A DNA stretch of 64,000 nt, from assembly GCF_020544465.1 (NCBI RefSeq), contig NZ_CP066126.1, positions 1,736,001 to 1,800,000 of the forward strand, read 5' to 3'. A program made the translations under genes and the position numbers. The stretch is from Chromobacterium rhizoryzae. Its GTDB lineage: Bacteria > Pseudomonadota > Gammaproteobacteria > Burkholderiales > Chromobacteriaceae. The notes beneath the pieces were generated by a model. It did not search any database. It saw only the letters and a program-made list of their open reading frames with translations, and was not told where the DNA came from. Position 1 is the first letter of the stretch. Every line of letters begins with the position of its first letter. Positions 19,001-26,933 of this stretch are shown one piece after another.

Positions 19001-20659
19001 TTGTACTACTTGCCGGACACGCAGGGCGCCTCGGACACCATCATCGGTTTCGTCACCGACATTACCCGGCGCAAGGAAACCGAGCAGGCCCTGGTGCGCG
19101 CCAAGGAGGACGCGGAAGCGGCCAATCTGGCCAAGAGCGCCTTCGTCGCCAATATGAGCCATGAAATCCGCACGCCCTTGAACGCCATCATCGGTTTCAC
19201 CCACTTGCTGATGCGCACCCAGCCGCGGCCGGAGCAGCAGGCCAAGCTGGAAAAGGTGCTGGTGGCCAGCGGGCATCTGCTCTCCATCATTAACGACATT
19301 CTGGACCTGTCCAAGATCGAAGCCGGCAAGTTGTCGCTGGAGCGGACCGACTTTTTCGTCGGGGCGCTGTTCGACCATGCGCGGTCGCTGATCGACGAAG
19401 CGGCGCAGGCCAAGGGCTTGCGCGTGGAGATCGATTACGCCGGCGTGCCGCCGTGTCTGCGCGGCGATCCCACCCGCCTGCGCCAGGCCTTGCTCAACTA
19501 CGCCGGCAACGCGGTCAAATTCACCGAGCGGGGCACGATAGCCCTGCGCGCCCGGCTGCTGAGGAGCGAGGGCGAGCGTCTGCTGCTGCGCTTCGAGGTG
19601 CGCGACACCGGCATAGGCATTCCCGCCGACAAGCTGGCCGGCCTGTTCCAGGCGTTTCAGCAGGCGGACGACTCCACCACCCGCAAATACGGCGGCACCG
19701 GCCTGGGGTTGGCGATCACCCAGCGGCTGGCGGCCTTGATGGGCGGCGAAGTGGGGGTGGAAAGCCGGGAAGGACAGGGCAGCGTGTTTTGGCTGACCGC
19801 CTGGCTGACCCTGGGGCGGAGCGTGGCGGCCGAGCCCGCCGGCGTAGAGCCGGACGAGGTGGAGGCCGAACTGCGCTTGCGCGCGGACGCGCGGGTGCTG
19901 GTGGTGGAGGACGACGTCATCAACCAGGAAGTGGCGCTCTGGCTATTGGGCAGCGTCGGCCTGAGAGCCGAGCTGGCGAGGAACGGCCGCGAGGCCGTGG
20001 AGTGCGCCGCCGCGGGCGAATACGATCTGGTGCTGATGGACGTGCAGATGCCGGAGCTGGACGGCTTGGAGGCGACGCGCCGGATCCGGGCCATGCCGAG
20101 CTGGGAGCGGGTCCCGATTCTGGGCATGACCGCCAACGCCTTCGACGAGGATCGCCAGCGTTGCCTGGAGGTCGGCATGAACGACTTCGTGGCCAAGCCG
20201 GTGGACCCGGAACAGCTGTTCGGCTTGCTGCTGAAATGGCTGCCGTCGATGATTCCGCCCGAGAGGATCCGCGTCGATCCGACGCCGGAAAGCGGGCGCC
20301 GGGAACAGTTGATGAGGCTGCCCGGCGTGGACCTGGAGGCGGGCCTGCGCATCGTCGGGGACGACCTGGAGCGTTTTGAGCGCTTGCTGCGCAAATTCGC
20401 GGGCATGCACCGCGACGACTTGGCCAGGCTGCAGGGCCTGGCGCGGGCCGAGGAGGGCGAGGAGGCATGCCGTATCGCCCATTCGCTGAAAGGCGCCGCC
20501 GGCTCCTTGGGGCTGGTCCGCATCCAGACCGAGGCCGCCGCGCTGGAAGCCGTCTTGCGGCAAGGGCGGCTTGAGGAGGCTATGCCCGGCATGCAGGCGC
20601 TGGGCCTGGAGCTGACGGCCTTGTGCGCGGCCCTGGACGCCTTGCCGGCAATGGCATAA
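16034..20659 (+). CDS. Multi-PAS hybrid sensor histidine kinase with receiver and HPt
   Basis: 1541 residues with a TTG start (GAGG seven bases upstream). Order: hydrophobic N-terminus of three or four helices resembling DUF4118/MASE-type sensors (about 25-120); seven PAS-like units (starts near 135, 262, 388, 508, 629, 751, 900); HisKA with MSHEIRTPLN and phospho-His 1043; HATPase with DTGIGIP and GGTGLGLAI; receiver with phospho-Asp 1336 (VLMDVQMPE) and Lys in VAKPVD; HPt with His 1483 (HSLKGAAG). A complete ArcB/BarA-like phosphorelay in one protein. No response regulator gene is adjacent, so the output is unknown. An alternative start is Met 27. Confidence 0.95.
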   Translation: MTDFKQGARGWRFRAFLAVFPWRACGMGVLVPLLALSAQWLLWDWVRPYAWFLFYPAVFLSAMLGGLAGGLVATALSVPLVWYLFIPPQWSFAIARPADAASIVLFALCGLMLSLFSQRLISRRSRWAESELTRQQALLHAIIDNSTAVIFVKDVDGRYLLVNQRYPELFHISVEAMRGLRDEDLFPPEVVASLRSADLEVLSSGQAREYEETVPQDDGPHTYLVYKFPLRDAKGRAYAVCGIASDISALKRAEAEQRQREEWLREMSAIARVGGWWFDPASGDGGWTSEVARIHDLPADEPINTRIGLSFFHGEDRQRIEEAVRRVVAEAEPYDLELQLLSASGRRKWVRVSGRPVLADGKVVSVRGAMQDVSERKAMENALLESEERLSLFIEHAPAALAMFDRDMRYLAASRRWLDDYRLDGETLIGRSHYEVFPEVPAVWREVHRRALAGEVIREEEDRFLRQDGAAQWLCWEVRPWHARDGSIGGIVIFTEDITVRKSMEEERHRLAEALDQSAQPVVMTDAAKNILYVNAAFGELMGYPMGDLLGSSISRFIPDDPARRAERAALERQVVEQGRWSGELARVARNGEIIPVYASVTAMHDLSGAFCGFFGTYNDLRPLREKTQALASAEARYRSVLDHAADAVLVADAEGRYQYANLQACQLLGYEEAEILAMRVGDFSVDSAAGDAQSLFRRLLSDEQLSAEMLLRRKDGAEVPVEVNAIRLPDGGVYGAFRDITLRRQAAERIRQLSMAVEQSPESVVITDLETRIEYVNEAFVRNTGYSREEVMGRTPNLLKSGLTPAETYAELWEALRAGKPWKGELFNRRKDGSDYVDFAHISPIRQPDGRISHYLSLQEDISEKKRLGLELDQHRHHLEELVAMRTAEVRATSAKLQTTQFAMDSVGIGIHWVDVASGRLIYVNRYAAQLLGYDIEDMLRLNVSDIVPDTTPDLYARIVERLRQQSRAQFETWQRTRDGRLVAVEMILYYLPDTQGASDTIIGFVTDITRRKETEQALVRAKEDAEAANLAKSAFVANMSHEIRTPLNAIIGFTHLLMRTQPRPEQQAKLEKVLVASGHLLSIINDILDLSKIEAGKLSLERTDFFVGALFDHARSLIDEAAQAKGLRVEIDYAGVPPCLRGDPTRLRQALLNYAGNAVKFTERGTIALRARLLRSEGERLLLRFEVRDTGIGIPADKLAGLFQAFQQADDSTTRKYGGTGLGLAITQRLAALMGGEVGVESREGQGSVFWLTAWLTLGRSVAAEPAGVEPDEVEAELRLRADARVLVVEDDVINQEVALWLLGSVGLRAELARNGREAVECAAAGEYDLVLMDVQMPELDGLEATRRIRAMPSWERVPILGMTANAFDEDRQRCLEVGMNDFVAKPVDPEQLFGLLLKWLPSMIPPERIRVDPTPESGRREQLMRLPGVDLEAGLRIVGDDLERFERLLRKFAGMHRDDLARLQGLARAEEGEEACRIAHSLKGAAGSLGLVRIQTEAAALEAVLRQGRLEEAMPGMQALGLELTALCAALDALPAMA

Positions 20660-20844
20660 GCGCGCCAGATTCTGGCCTTTTCATGCAACTTGGCGCAGCT
20701 TATTGAGTCAATCAATAGGATGAAGTCATTTTTTCCGATGGCCGGCGGCCATTCCGGTCGCCGGCCGGGCGCGAAGATCCGGCCTGGCGTTGGACGCGAG
20801 GCAGGCTGGCGCCGATGCGCCGAGGACGCGGAAGGTTTCTCTAC

Positions 20845-21909
20845 ATGAATATCCCTTTAGGCACTATCGAAGGCTTCTACGGCAAGCCGTGGAATTGGGC
20901 GCAGCGGGAGCTGCTGGTCACCACGCTGGCGGCGCACGGCTATCGTTTCTATCTGTACGCGCCGAAAGCGGACGCGTATCTGCGCCGCCAGTGGCAGCTG
21001 GACTACCCGGCTGAGCAGGAGGCTAGGCTGGCGGCGTTCGCCGCTCATTGCCGGCGGCAGGAGGTCGGTTTCGGCATGGGGCTGAGCCCGTACGAAGCGT
21101 ATCTGGATTTCAACGACGAGGCCCGCCAGGCGCTGGCGCGCAAGCTGGAGCAACTGCAGCGCATCGGCGTCAGCCAACTGGCCATCCTGTTCGACGATAT
21201 GCGCGGCGATCTGCCCGATCTGGCGGAGCGCCAGGCGGAGATTGTCGCCTGGGTGCGGCAGCGCTGCGCGGTGGAGCGTTTGTTGGTCTGCCCCAGCTAT
21301 TATTCCAGCGATCCGGTGCTGGACCGGGTGTTCGGCCAGCGCCCGGCCGGCTATCTGCAGCAACTGGGCCAGTGGCTGGCGCCGGACATCGATATTTTCT
21401 GGACCGGCGAGGAGGTGTGCTCGCGCGAAATCTCGCCCGGACACCTGCTGCAAGTGGGCAAATGGCTGGGCCGCAAGCCGGTGTTGTGGGACAACTACCC
21501 GGTGAACGACGGCGCGCGGATGTCGCAATACCTGCACCTGCGCGGCTTCACCGGGCGGTCCGCGGCCAATGCCGAGCTGCTGGCGGCGCATGGGATCAAT
21601 CCGGCGCAACAAGCCGCGCTCAGCCTGATTCCCGCGCTGACGCTGGCGGACAGCTACCGCTTGGGGCCGCGCTATCAATACGGCGCCTCGATGCGCCGGG
21701 CGGCCCAGGTGGTGGCCGGCGAGGAACTGGCCGACATGCTGTGGCGGGATCTGCTGCTGCTGCAGGACGTGGGGCTGGATCAACTGGGCGAGCGCGCGGC
21801 GGAACTGCGCGCGCGTTACGCGGCGGTGGAGCACCCTTGCGCGCGCGAAGTGGTGGCCTGGCTGGATGGCGAGTATCGGATCAGCGAGCTTGAGGTGCAG
21901 ACTCAGTAG
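20845..21909 (+). CDS. GH84-type beta-N-acetylglucosaminidase (NAGidase domain)
   Basis: 354 residues consisting almost only of the GH84 catalytic barrel: the strand-1 motif GTIEGFYGKPW (6-16), the catalytic Asp pair in LFDDM (D117-D118), and the family's WTGEEV and WDNYPVND motifs. GH84 enzymes remove terminal beta-GlcNAc by substrate-assisted catalysis. No signal peptide and none of the accessory N- or C-terminal domains seen in secreted GH84 hyaluronidases, so it appears cytoplasmic. Start at 20845 with GGAAGG upstream. Confidence 0.88.
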   Translation: MNIPLGTIEGFYGKPWNWAQRELLVTTLAAHGYRFYLYAPKADAYLRRQWQLDYPAEQEARLAAFAAHCRRQEVGFGMGLSPYEAYLDFNDEARQALARKLEQLQRIGVSQLAILFDDMRGDLPDLAERQAEIVAWVRQRCAVERLLVCPSYYSSDPVLDRVFGQRPAGYLQQLGQWLAPDIDIFWTGEEVCSREISPGHLLQVGKWLGRKPVLWDNYPVNDGARMSQYLHLRGFTGRSAANAELLAAHGINPAQQAALSLIPALTLADSYRLGPRYQYGASMRRAAQVVAGEELADMLWRDLLLLQDVGLDQLGERAAELRARYAAVEHPCAREVVAWLDGEYRISELEVQTQ

Positions 21910-22062
21910 GGAGGCTACTTGGCGTTACATGCCTTTACAACTGACTAACAGACGGGGGCGGGCCGGGACGCCTAGGATGAGCAGCAAGGAAACACCAAAG
22001 CCTGGCGTCGCGGCCGCACTGAGCAGACGGACGCCCCCCTGACCCGACTGGAGAATGTCATC

Positions 22063-22476
22063 ATGAAAAAACTGAGCCTGATCGTACTGTCCGCCGCTTT
22101 CGCCCTGAGCTCCGCCGCCGGTTTCGCCGCCGAAGCCGCCAAGCCGGCTTCCGCCCCGGCCGCCAAAGCCGCGCCCGCCGCCAAGAAAGCGCAGCACAAG
22201 GCGGTGAAGAAGCACGCTTCCGCTCCGGCGCAGAAAGCCCAGGCGGCCAAGGCGGAAGCCTCCGCCCCGGCCAAGGCCGCCAAGAAGCCGGCGCAGCACA
22301 AGAAGCACGTCGCCAAGAAAGCCCACAAACAAGCGGCCTCCGCTCCGGCTCAGAAAGCGCAAGCGGCCAAGGCGGAAGCTTCCGCTCCGGCCAAAGCCGC
22401 CAAGAAACCGGCGCAGCACAAGAAGCACGCCGCTAAAAAGACCCACAAGAAAGCCGCGGCTTCCGCAGCCAAGTAA
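22063..22476 (+). CDS. Asr-like Lys/Ala-rich acid-shock repeat protein
   Basis: 137 residues: signal peptide (MKKLSLIVLSAAFALSSAAGFA), then a very basic Ala/Lys/His/Pro sequence. A 40-residue unit occurs twice (residues 52-91 and 92-130), differing at only a few positions. The segment SAPAQKAQAAK and the overall make-up resemble E. coli Asr, a periplasmic protein induced by acid. No acidic domain, no membrane anchor. A strong terminator follows, so it is monocistronic. Resemblance to histone-like proteins is only compositional. Confidence 0.75.
   Translation: MKKLSLIVLSAAFALSSAAGFAAEAAKPASAPAAKAAPAAKKAQHKAVKKHASAPAQKAQAAKAEASAPAKAAKKPAQHKKHVAKKAHKQAASAPAQKAQAAKAEASAPAKAAKKPAQHKKHAAKKTHKKAAASAAK
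22216..22455 (+). repeat. Tandem 120-bp coding repeat (two units)
   Basis: Units 22216-22335 and 22336-22455 inside the Asr-like gene encode almost the same 40 residues. Differences are mostly silent third-position changes, so the protein repeat is kept while the DNA drifts. Confidence 0.85.
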
Positions 22477-22516
22477 GCTGAAAGAGGCCGCGCTCAGCGC
22501 GGCCCGAACGGGGACG

Positions 22517-22541
22517 AAGGGAGGCTCAGGCCTCCCTTTTT
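22517..22541 (+). terminator. Rho-independent terminator of the Asr-like gene
   Basis: Stem GGGAGGC / GCCTCCC (22519-22525, 22530-22536), loop TCAG, followed by TTTTT. Confidence 0.9.
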
Positions 22542-22584
22542 GCATGCGCGCGGCGTGGATCGGGCGCCGTCCGGCCGGGTGGAA

Positions 22585-25500
22585 TCAGCCCGCCGGCGCG
22601 GTGGCGGGGGGCTGCACGGTGTTGAGCAGCGGGGCGCAGGGATCGGGCCGCTCGCGCCAGAAGCGGCGTTCCAGCTCCGCCGCCGGCAGCGGTTTGCTGA
22701 ATAGATACCCTTGCAGGGTGTCGCAGAACATATACGTCAACGCGGTGGCTTGTTCGTCGGTTTCCACGCCTTCCGCCACCACGCGAAGCTGCAGCGAATG
22801 GGCCAGCGCGATGATGGCGCCGGTCAGCGTCATCGCGTCCTGATCGTTCAGCATCGCGCGGACGAAGGACTGGTCGATTTTCAGCTCCTGGGTGGGCAGC
22901 TTGGCCAGATAGGACAGCGAGGAATAACCGGTGCCGAAATCGTCGATGGAAATGCCCACTTGCATGTCGCGGATGCGGCGCAGCGTTTCGCCGCAGGTGT
23001 TCAGATTGTCCAGCACCACGGTTTCGGTGATTTCGATGTCTATGCCCGGCACGGCGGCGCCTTCGCTCAAGGCCTGTTGCAACTGTTCGGAGAAATCGGC
23101 CTGGCGCAGTTGCAGCGGGGAGACGTTGACCGCGATGCGCGGCGCCGGATAGCCGGCCTCCAGCCAGCGCAGATGGTCGCGCGCGGCCTGACGCAAGGCC
23201 CAGACGCCCACCTCCAGGATCAGGCCGGTTTCCTCCAGCAAGGGGATGAATTGCGCCGGCGACACCAGGCCGCGCTCCGGGCTCTGCCAGCGCAGCAGCG
23301 CCTCCACGCCGACGATCTGCCGCGACACCGCGTCCACTTTGGGCTGGTAGTGCAGCACGAACTCCTGGCGCTCCAGCGCCAGACGCAGCCGGTTTTCCAG
23401 CTCCAGCGTCACCGCGGCGCGTTCGCTCATTTCCTGACGGTAGAACAAATAGCGCTCATTGGTGCTTTGCGCCAGCTTGAGCGCGGCTTCCGCGTTCTCC
23501 AGCAGGCTTTCCGCGTCGGCGCCGTCTTCCGGGAAGATGGCGATGCCGAATTTGGCCGACACGCGCAATTGCTTGTCCAGGATGGCGATGGGCTGGGCGA
23601 CGCAGTGTTCCTGCAACTGCATCACCTGACGCGCGATGTCCTCCTCGCTTTTGACCTCGGGGATGATCAGCGCGAAGCGGTCTATCTTGACGCAGGCCAG
23701 CAGCCGGGCCTCTTCGGTAAACGACTCCAGCCGCGCCGCCAGCAGGCGCAGCACCTGGTCGCCGGCCCAGCGGCCGTAGACGTCGTTGATGGATTTGAAG
23801 TGCTCGATGTCGAGGAAGATCACCGCCAGGCGGCGCTGTTCATGGTGGCTGGAGCTGATTTGCTGCGCCAGGCGCTCGTGGAACAGGCTGCGGTTAGCGA
23901 GGCCGGTCAGCTCATCGTAGTAGGACAGGAAGTGCAGCCTTTCCTCTTTTTCGATGTGATCCAGCGCGAAAGCGATGTCGCCGGCCAGTTCGGCCAGCAG
24001 CTGCATTTCCTCGTGGTCGAAGGCGTTGGCTTCGTTGGAGCACAGCGTCAGCGAGGCGGCGCGTTGTCCGGGCAGCGGCAGCGGCAGGCAGGCCAGCGAG
24101 CGGATGCCTTGCGCCAGCAATTGCTCGCGCGCCGCGTAGGGCAGCGGCGAGCCAAGCTGATTGCAGACGATGTTGCCGCCGCTGGCGATGGCGGCGGCGG
24201 ACAGTTGCAGCAGCGCGTCGGCGTTGGGAGGCGGCTCGGTCTGTCCTTGCAGCGCGGCAATGCGGTGTTCGCCGTCGCTCCGGTCCAGCATGCTGATCCA
24301 GACCAGTTTGAACGCGCCGCTCTGGGTGGCGATGCGGCAGGCTTCGCGAAACAGTTCCTGGCGGTCGTGGCAGCGCACGATCAACATATTGATGCCGCTG
24401 AGGATGGCGTAAACGCGGTTGAGCCGTTCTATGCGCAGCCGCAGCATGGAGTGCTGCAAGGTGATGGCCAGTTGCTGGGCGAAGGCCCGGGCGATCTCCA
24501 GATGCTCGAAGCCATGCTGGGCAACCTCCTGGAAGGCCAGGTTCAAGGAACCCAGCAACTGCCCTTCCGCCATCAGCGGCAGCCGCAGATAGGCGCGCAC
24601 GCCGTGGCTGCGCAGCCATTTGACCAGCGCCGGCGGCTGCGCCAGCGTGGTGATGTCGTGCATGAAGCTGGGCTGTCCGCGCTTGAGCTGTTCCAGATCG
24701 CTCAAGCCATAGCTGGAGAAGGGGAAGCGGCTGTCGATCGGGATCTCGTCCTTGGCGTCGCACTCCAGCGCCAGGAAGATGGTTTCCTCGTGCCTCCAGT
24801 CGAACACCGTGGCCGACGCGCCCCAGAACGGCACCAGTTGCGCCAGCATGCGCAAGGCCTCCTGCGCGGTTTGCTGCGGGCTGGCGGCGGACAGCAGGGT
24901 CAGGCCCATGTCGCGCAGCGACTCCAGCTGCTGGCTGTGGCGTTTGAGCTCCTGTTCGGTTTTCAGCCGCAGGGTGATGTCGCGCATGATGGCGGTGTAA
25001 TACTTCTGGCCTTCCACCTCCAGCTGGGACACCGAGGCTTCTGCGTAGAACTCGCTGCCGTCGGCGCGCAGCCCGCGCACGCCGCCGGCCGGCGCCAGGC
25101 TGCGGCTGACCGGGCCGTTCTGACCGAAGCCGTGGATCAGCTGAGCGTGGCCGGGCCGGAGCGCTTCCGGCACCAGCATATCTATCTGCCGGCCCAGCAC
25201 CTGTTCGGCGCGATAGCCGAATGCCTGTTCCGCCGCGGGGTTGAACAAGATGATGTTCAGATCGGCGTCGATGGTGACGATGGCGTCCATCGCGGTGTTG
25301 ATGATGCCGGCGCGTTGCATCTCGCTGAGGCGGATCGCCGTGACATGTGTTTGCAACTGGTCCAGCATCAAGTTGAACTGGCGCGACACCGCGCGCAATT
25401 CTTGCGGCCCCAGTTCCGGGGCGCGCGCCTGCGCGTCGCCGTCGGCCACCGCTTGCGCGGTTTCGGCCAAGCGGCGCGCCGGCCGGGTCAGCGCGCGGCT

Positions 25501-26430
25501 GAAGCTTTGCGCCAGCAAGCCGCAGAGCAGCAAGGTGACGATGCCGCTGGCCGCGCTCCAGCGCAGGCGGCTGTAGTAGGGCGCGAGCACCACTTGTTCC
25601 GGCAGCGCGGCGATGATCAGCCAGTTGGCCTGGGAGAATTTGCGGTAGGAGTAAAGCCGCGACACCCCGTCGCGACCGACGCCCAGTTCGAAGCCGGAGG
25701 CGTTGCCGCGGATGCGAGCGATGGTGCGGGCGACGTTGATCGAGGTTTTGCCGTGCCACAGCGCGGGGTCGGGGTAACGCAACAGAAAAGCCGCTTGCGA
25801 GCTCAGCACCGCGATGGTCAGCTTGCGGTCCAGCGTCGAGGGCAAGACCTGGGCCTGCAGCGTCAGCAAGTCCATTTGCACGGTCAGCAGACCAATGGGC
25901 CGGCCTTGCTCGTCGCGCACCGGATAGCTGGGCATTATCACCCAGCGCTGGGTGGCGGGCTCCAGCAAGGGCTCGCTGAGCATCAGTCCGGGCGCCGCCA
26001 GCGCGCGCTGGAACCAGTCGGCCTTGGTCGGCGGCGTTCTGACCGCGGGATTGGACGCGTGGCTGCAGACTTGCAGGCCGGTGGCGCTGCTGAGCGTCAG
26101 CTGGGTGGCGGAGGGAAAGCTCAGCGCGATGTCGCGGAACGCGACGGCGCATTCATCGAAGTCGAAGCGACGTATCGGCGTCCGCCTGCTCAACTGCGCC
26201 AGCACGCGTTCCAGTTCCGTGATCTTGCTCGCCAGCGCCTGGTCCACCTGGTCGGCCAGCACGCGGGTCTGATCCTGAGCGGCGTCGCGCATGTCGCGGG
26301 CCGATTCGAAGGCGCCGATGCCGATCAGCGCCGCGGCGGGCAGCAGGCAGGCCAGCGCGAACAGCAGCAACTGAGCGCGCAAGCCCAGTCCGCTGACGAA
26401 GGACAGAATGCGGTTCAGGCCTGCGCGCAT
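22585..26430 (-). CDS. Multi-sensor c-di-GMP phosphodiesterase (dCache-HAMP-PAS-GAF-GAF-GGDEF*-EAL)
   Basis: 1281 residues. Two transmembrane helices (about 20-40 and 290-312) flank a periplasmic Cache-like sensor; then HAMP (about 312-365), PAS (about 370-490), two GAF-like regions (about 500-660 and 680-830), GGDEF and C-terminal EAL. The cyclase signature is replaced by KIDRF (near 916), so cyclase activity is not expected. The EAL domain is intact: EALLRW (near 1041), DDFGTGYSSL and KIDQSF. Predicted to hydrolyse c-di-GMP, with the degenerate GGDEF as a regulatory or GTP-sensing module. Start ATG at 26430. Monocistronic. Confidence 0.93.
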   Translation of the reverse strand: MRAGLNRILSFVSGLGLRAQLLLFALACLLPAAALIGIGAFESARDMRDAAQDQTRVLADQVDQALASKITELERVLAQLSRRTPIRRFDFDECAVAFRDIALSFPSATQLTLSSATGLQVCSHASNPAVRTPPTKADWFQRALAAPGLMLSEPLLEPATQRWVIMPSYPVRDEQGRPIGLLTVQMDLLTLQAQVLPSTLDRKLTIAVLSSQAAFLLRYPDPALWHGKTSINVARTIARIRGNASGFELGVGRDGVSRLYSYRKFSQANWLIIAALPEQVVLAPYYSRLRWSAASGIVTLLLCGLLAQSFSRALTRPARRLAETAQAVADGDAQARAPELGPQELRAVSRQFNLMLDQLQTHVTAIRLSEMQRAGIINTAMDAIVTIDADLNIILFNPAAEQAFGYRAEQVLGRQIDMLVPEALRPGHAQLIHGFGQNGPVSRSLAPAGGVRGLRADGSEFYAEASVSQLEVEGQKYYTAIMRDITLRLKTEQELKRHSQQLESLRDMGLTLLSAASPQQTAQEALRMLAQLVPFWGASATVFDWRHEETIFLALECDAKDEIPIDSRFPFSSYGLSDLEQLKRGQPSFMHDITTLAQPPALVKWLRSHGVRAYLRLPLMAEGQLLGSLNLAFQEVAQHGFEHLEIARAFAQQLAITLQHSMLRLRIERLNRVYAILSGINMLIVRCHDRQELFREACRIATQSGAFKLVWISMLDRSDGEHRIAALQGQTEPPPNADALLQLSAAAIASGGNIVCNQLGSPLPYAAREQLLAQGIRSLACLPLPLPGQRAASLTLCSNEANAFDHEEMQLLAELAGDIAFALDHIEKEERLHFLSYYDELTGLANRSLFHERLAQQISSSHHEQRRLAVIFLDIEHFKSINDVYGRWAGDQVLRLLAARLESFTEEARLLACVKIDRFALIIPEVKSEEDIARQVMQLQEHCVAQPIAILDKQLRVSAKFGIAIFPEDGADAESLLENAEAALKLAQSTNERYLFYRQEMSERAAVTLELENRLRLALERQEFVLHYQPKVDAVSRQIVGVEALLRWQSPERGLVSPAQFIPLLEETGLILEVGVWALRQAARDHLRWLEAGYPAPRIAVNVSPLQLRQADFSEQLQQALSEGAAVPGIDIEITETVVLDNLNTCGETLRRIRDMQVGISIDDFGTGYSSLSYLAKLPTQELKIDQSFVRAMLNDQDAMTLTGAIIALAHSLQLRVVAEGVETDEQATALTYMFCDTLQGYLFSKPLPAAELERRFWRERPDPCAPLLNTVQPPATAPAG

Positions 26431-26933
26431 GTGGCGGGTACTCTCCGGGGCTGGGGATACTCAAAAATTAGTTCCTGTCGCCGGAGGGGGCAAGTCGATG
26501 TTATGCCAAATGCGTCAAAAGGAGAGGGGGCGCGTGGGATTGCCCCCGTGAAAGACTTGCCACACAAGGTTTTGACGAGGATGCTCCGAAGAGGATAAGT
26601 ACTTACACTTAGACGGCTTGATAAGGGCTGCCGTCTATGTTCAGGGCTGCTGCAACGCGTGGAGAGCTTCCAAGGCCTAGGAGGCGAGAGAGTTCGAGGT
26701 TTTATGGCTTAGGGCGGCTCGCATGCACTCCTGGAACGCGCCCGCCGCCCCGCGTTTCGCCGAGATGGCGCAGACGCTTATCCTCCGTGAGCGCGCATCT
26801 GCGTATAATCCCTCCCTCGTGCCCCGGCTTTTGTCCGCGGGCATGCTTAATTCATGGCATTCCGCCGGGACGCAAGTGGTCGCCGGGCTGCTGTTTTCTT
26901 GCTTCCTAAAATTCTGCAACACTGCTATTCCCA
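26431..26933. promoter_or_regulatory. 503-bp leader/promoter region before the ABC-F gene
   Basis: No convincing gene. Visible elements: TTGACG at 26572-26577 with GATAAG 16 bp further on; a 7-bp inverted repeat AGACGGC / GCCGTCT (26611-26617, 26630-26636) about 12 bp after that; and an isolated perfect TATAAT at 26804-26809 without a good -35. Either could start transcription of the ABC-F gene; the first would give a structured leader of more than 300 nt. Confidence 0.4.

Noticed and set aside
22711..26598. 1295-codon open frame antisense to the EAL protein
   Set aside because: The minus strand encodes recognisable HAMP, PAS, GGDEF and EAL motifs; the plus frame is a shadow despite its length.
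26637..26909. Possible 90-residue protein in the gap before the ABC-F gene
   Set aside because: Pro/Arg/Ser-rich, no ribosome site and no family look; a chance frame in GC-rich DNA.
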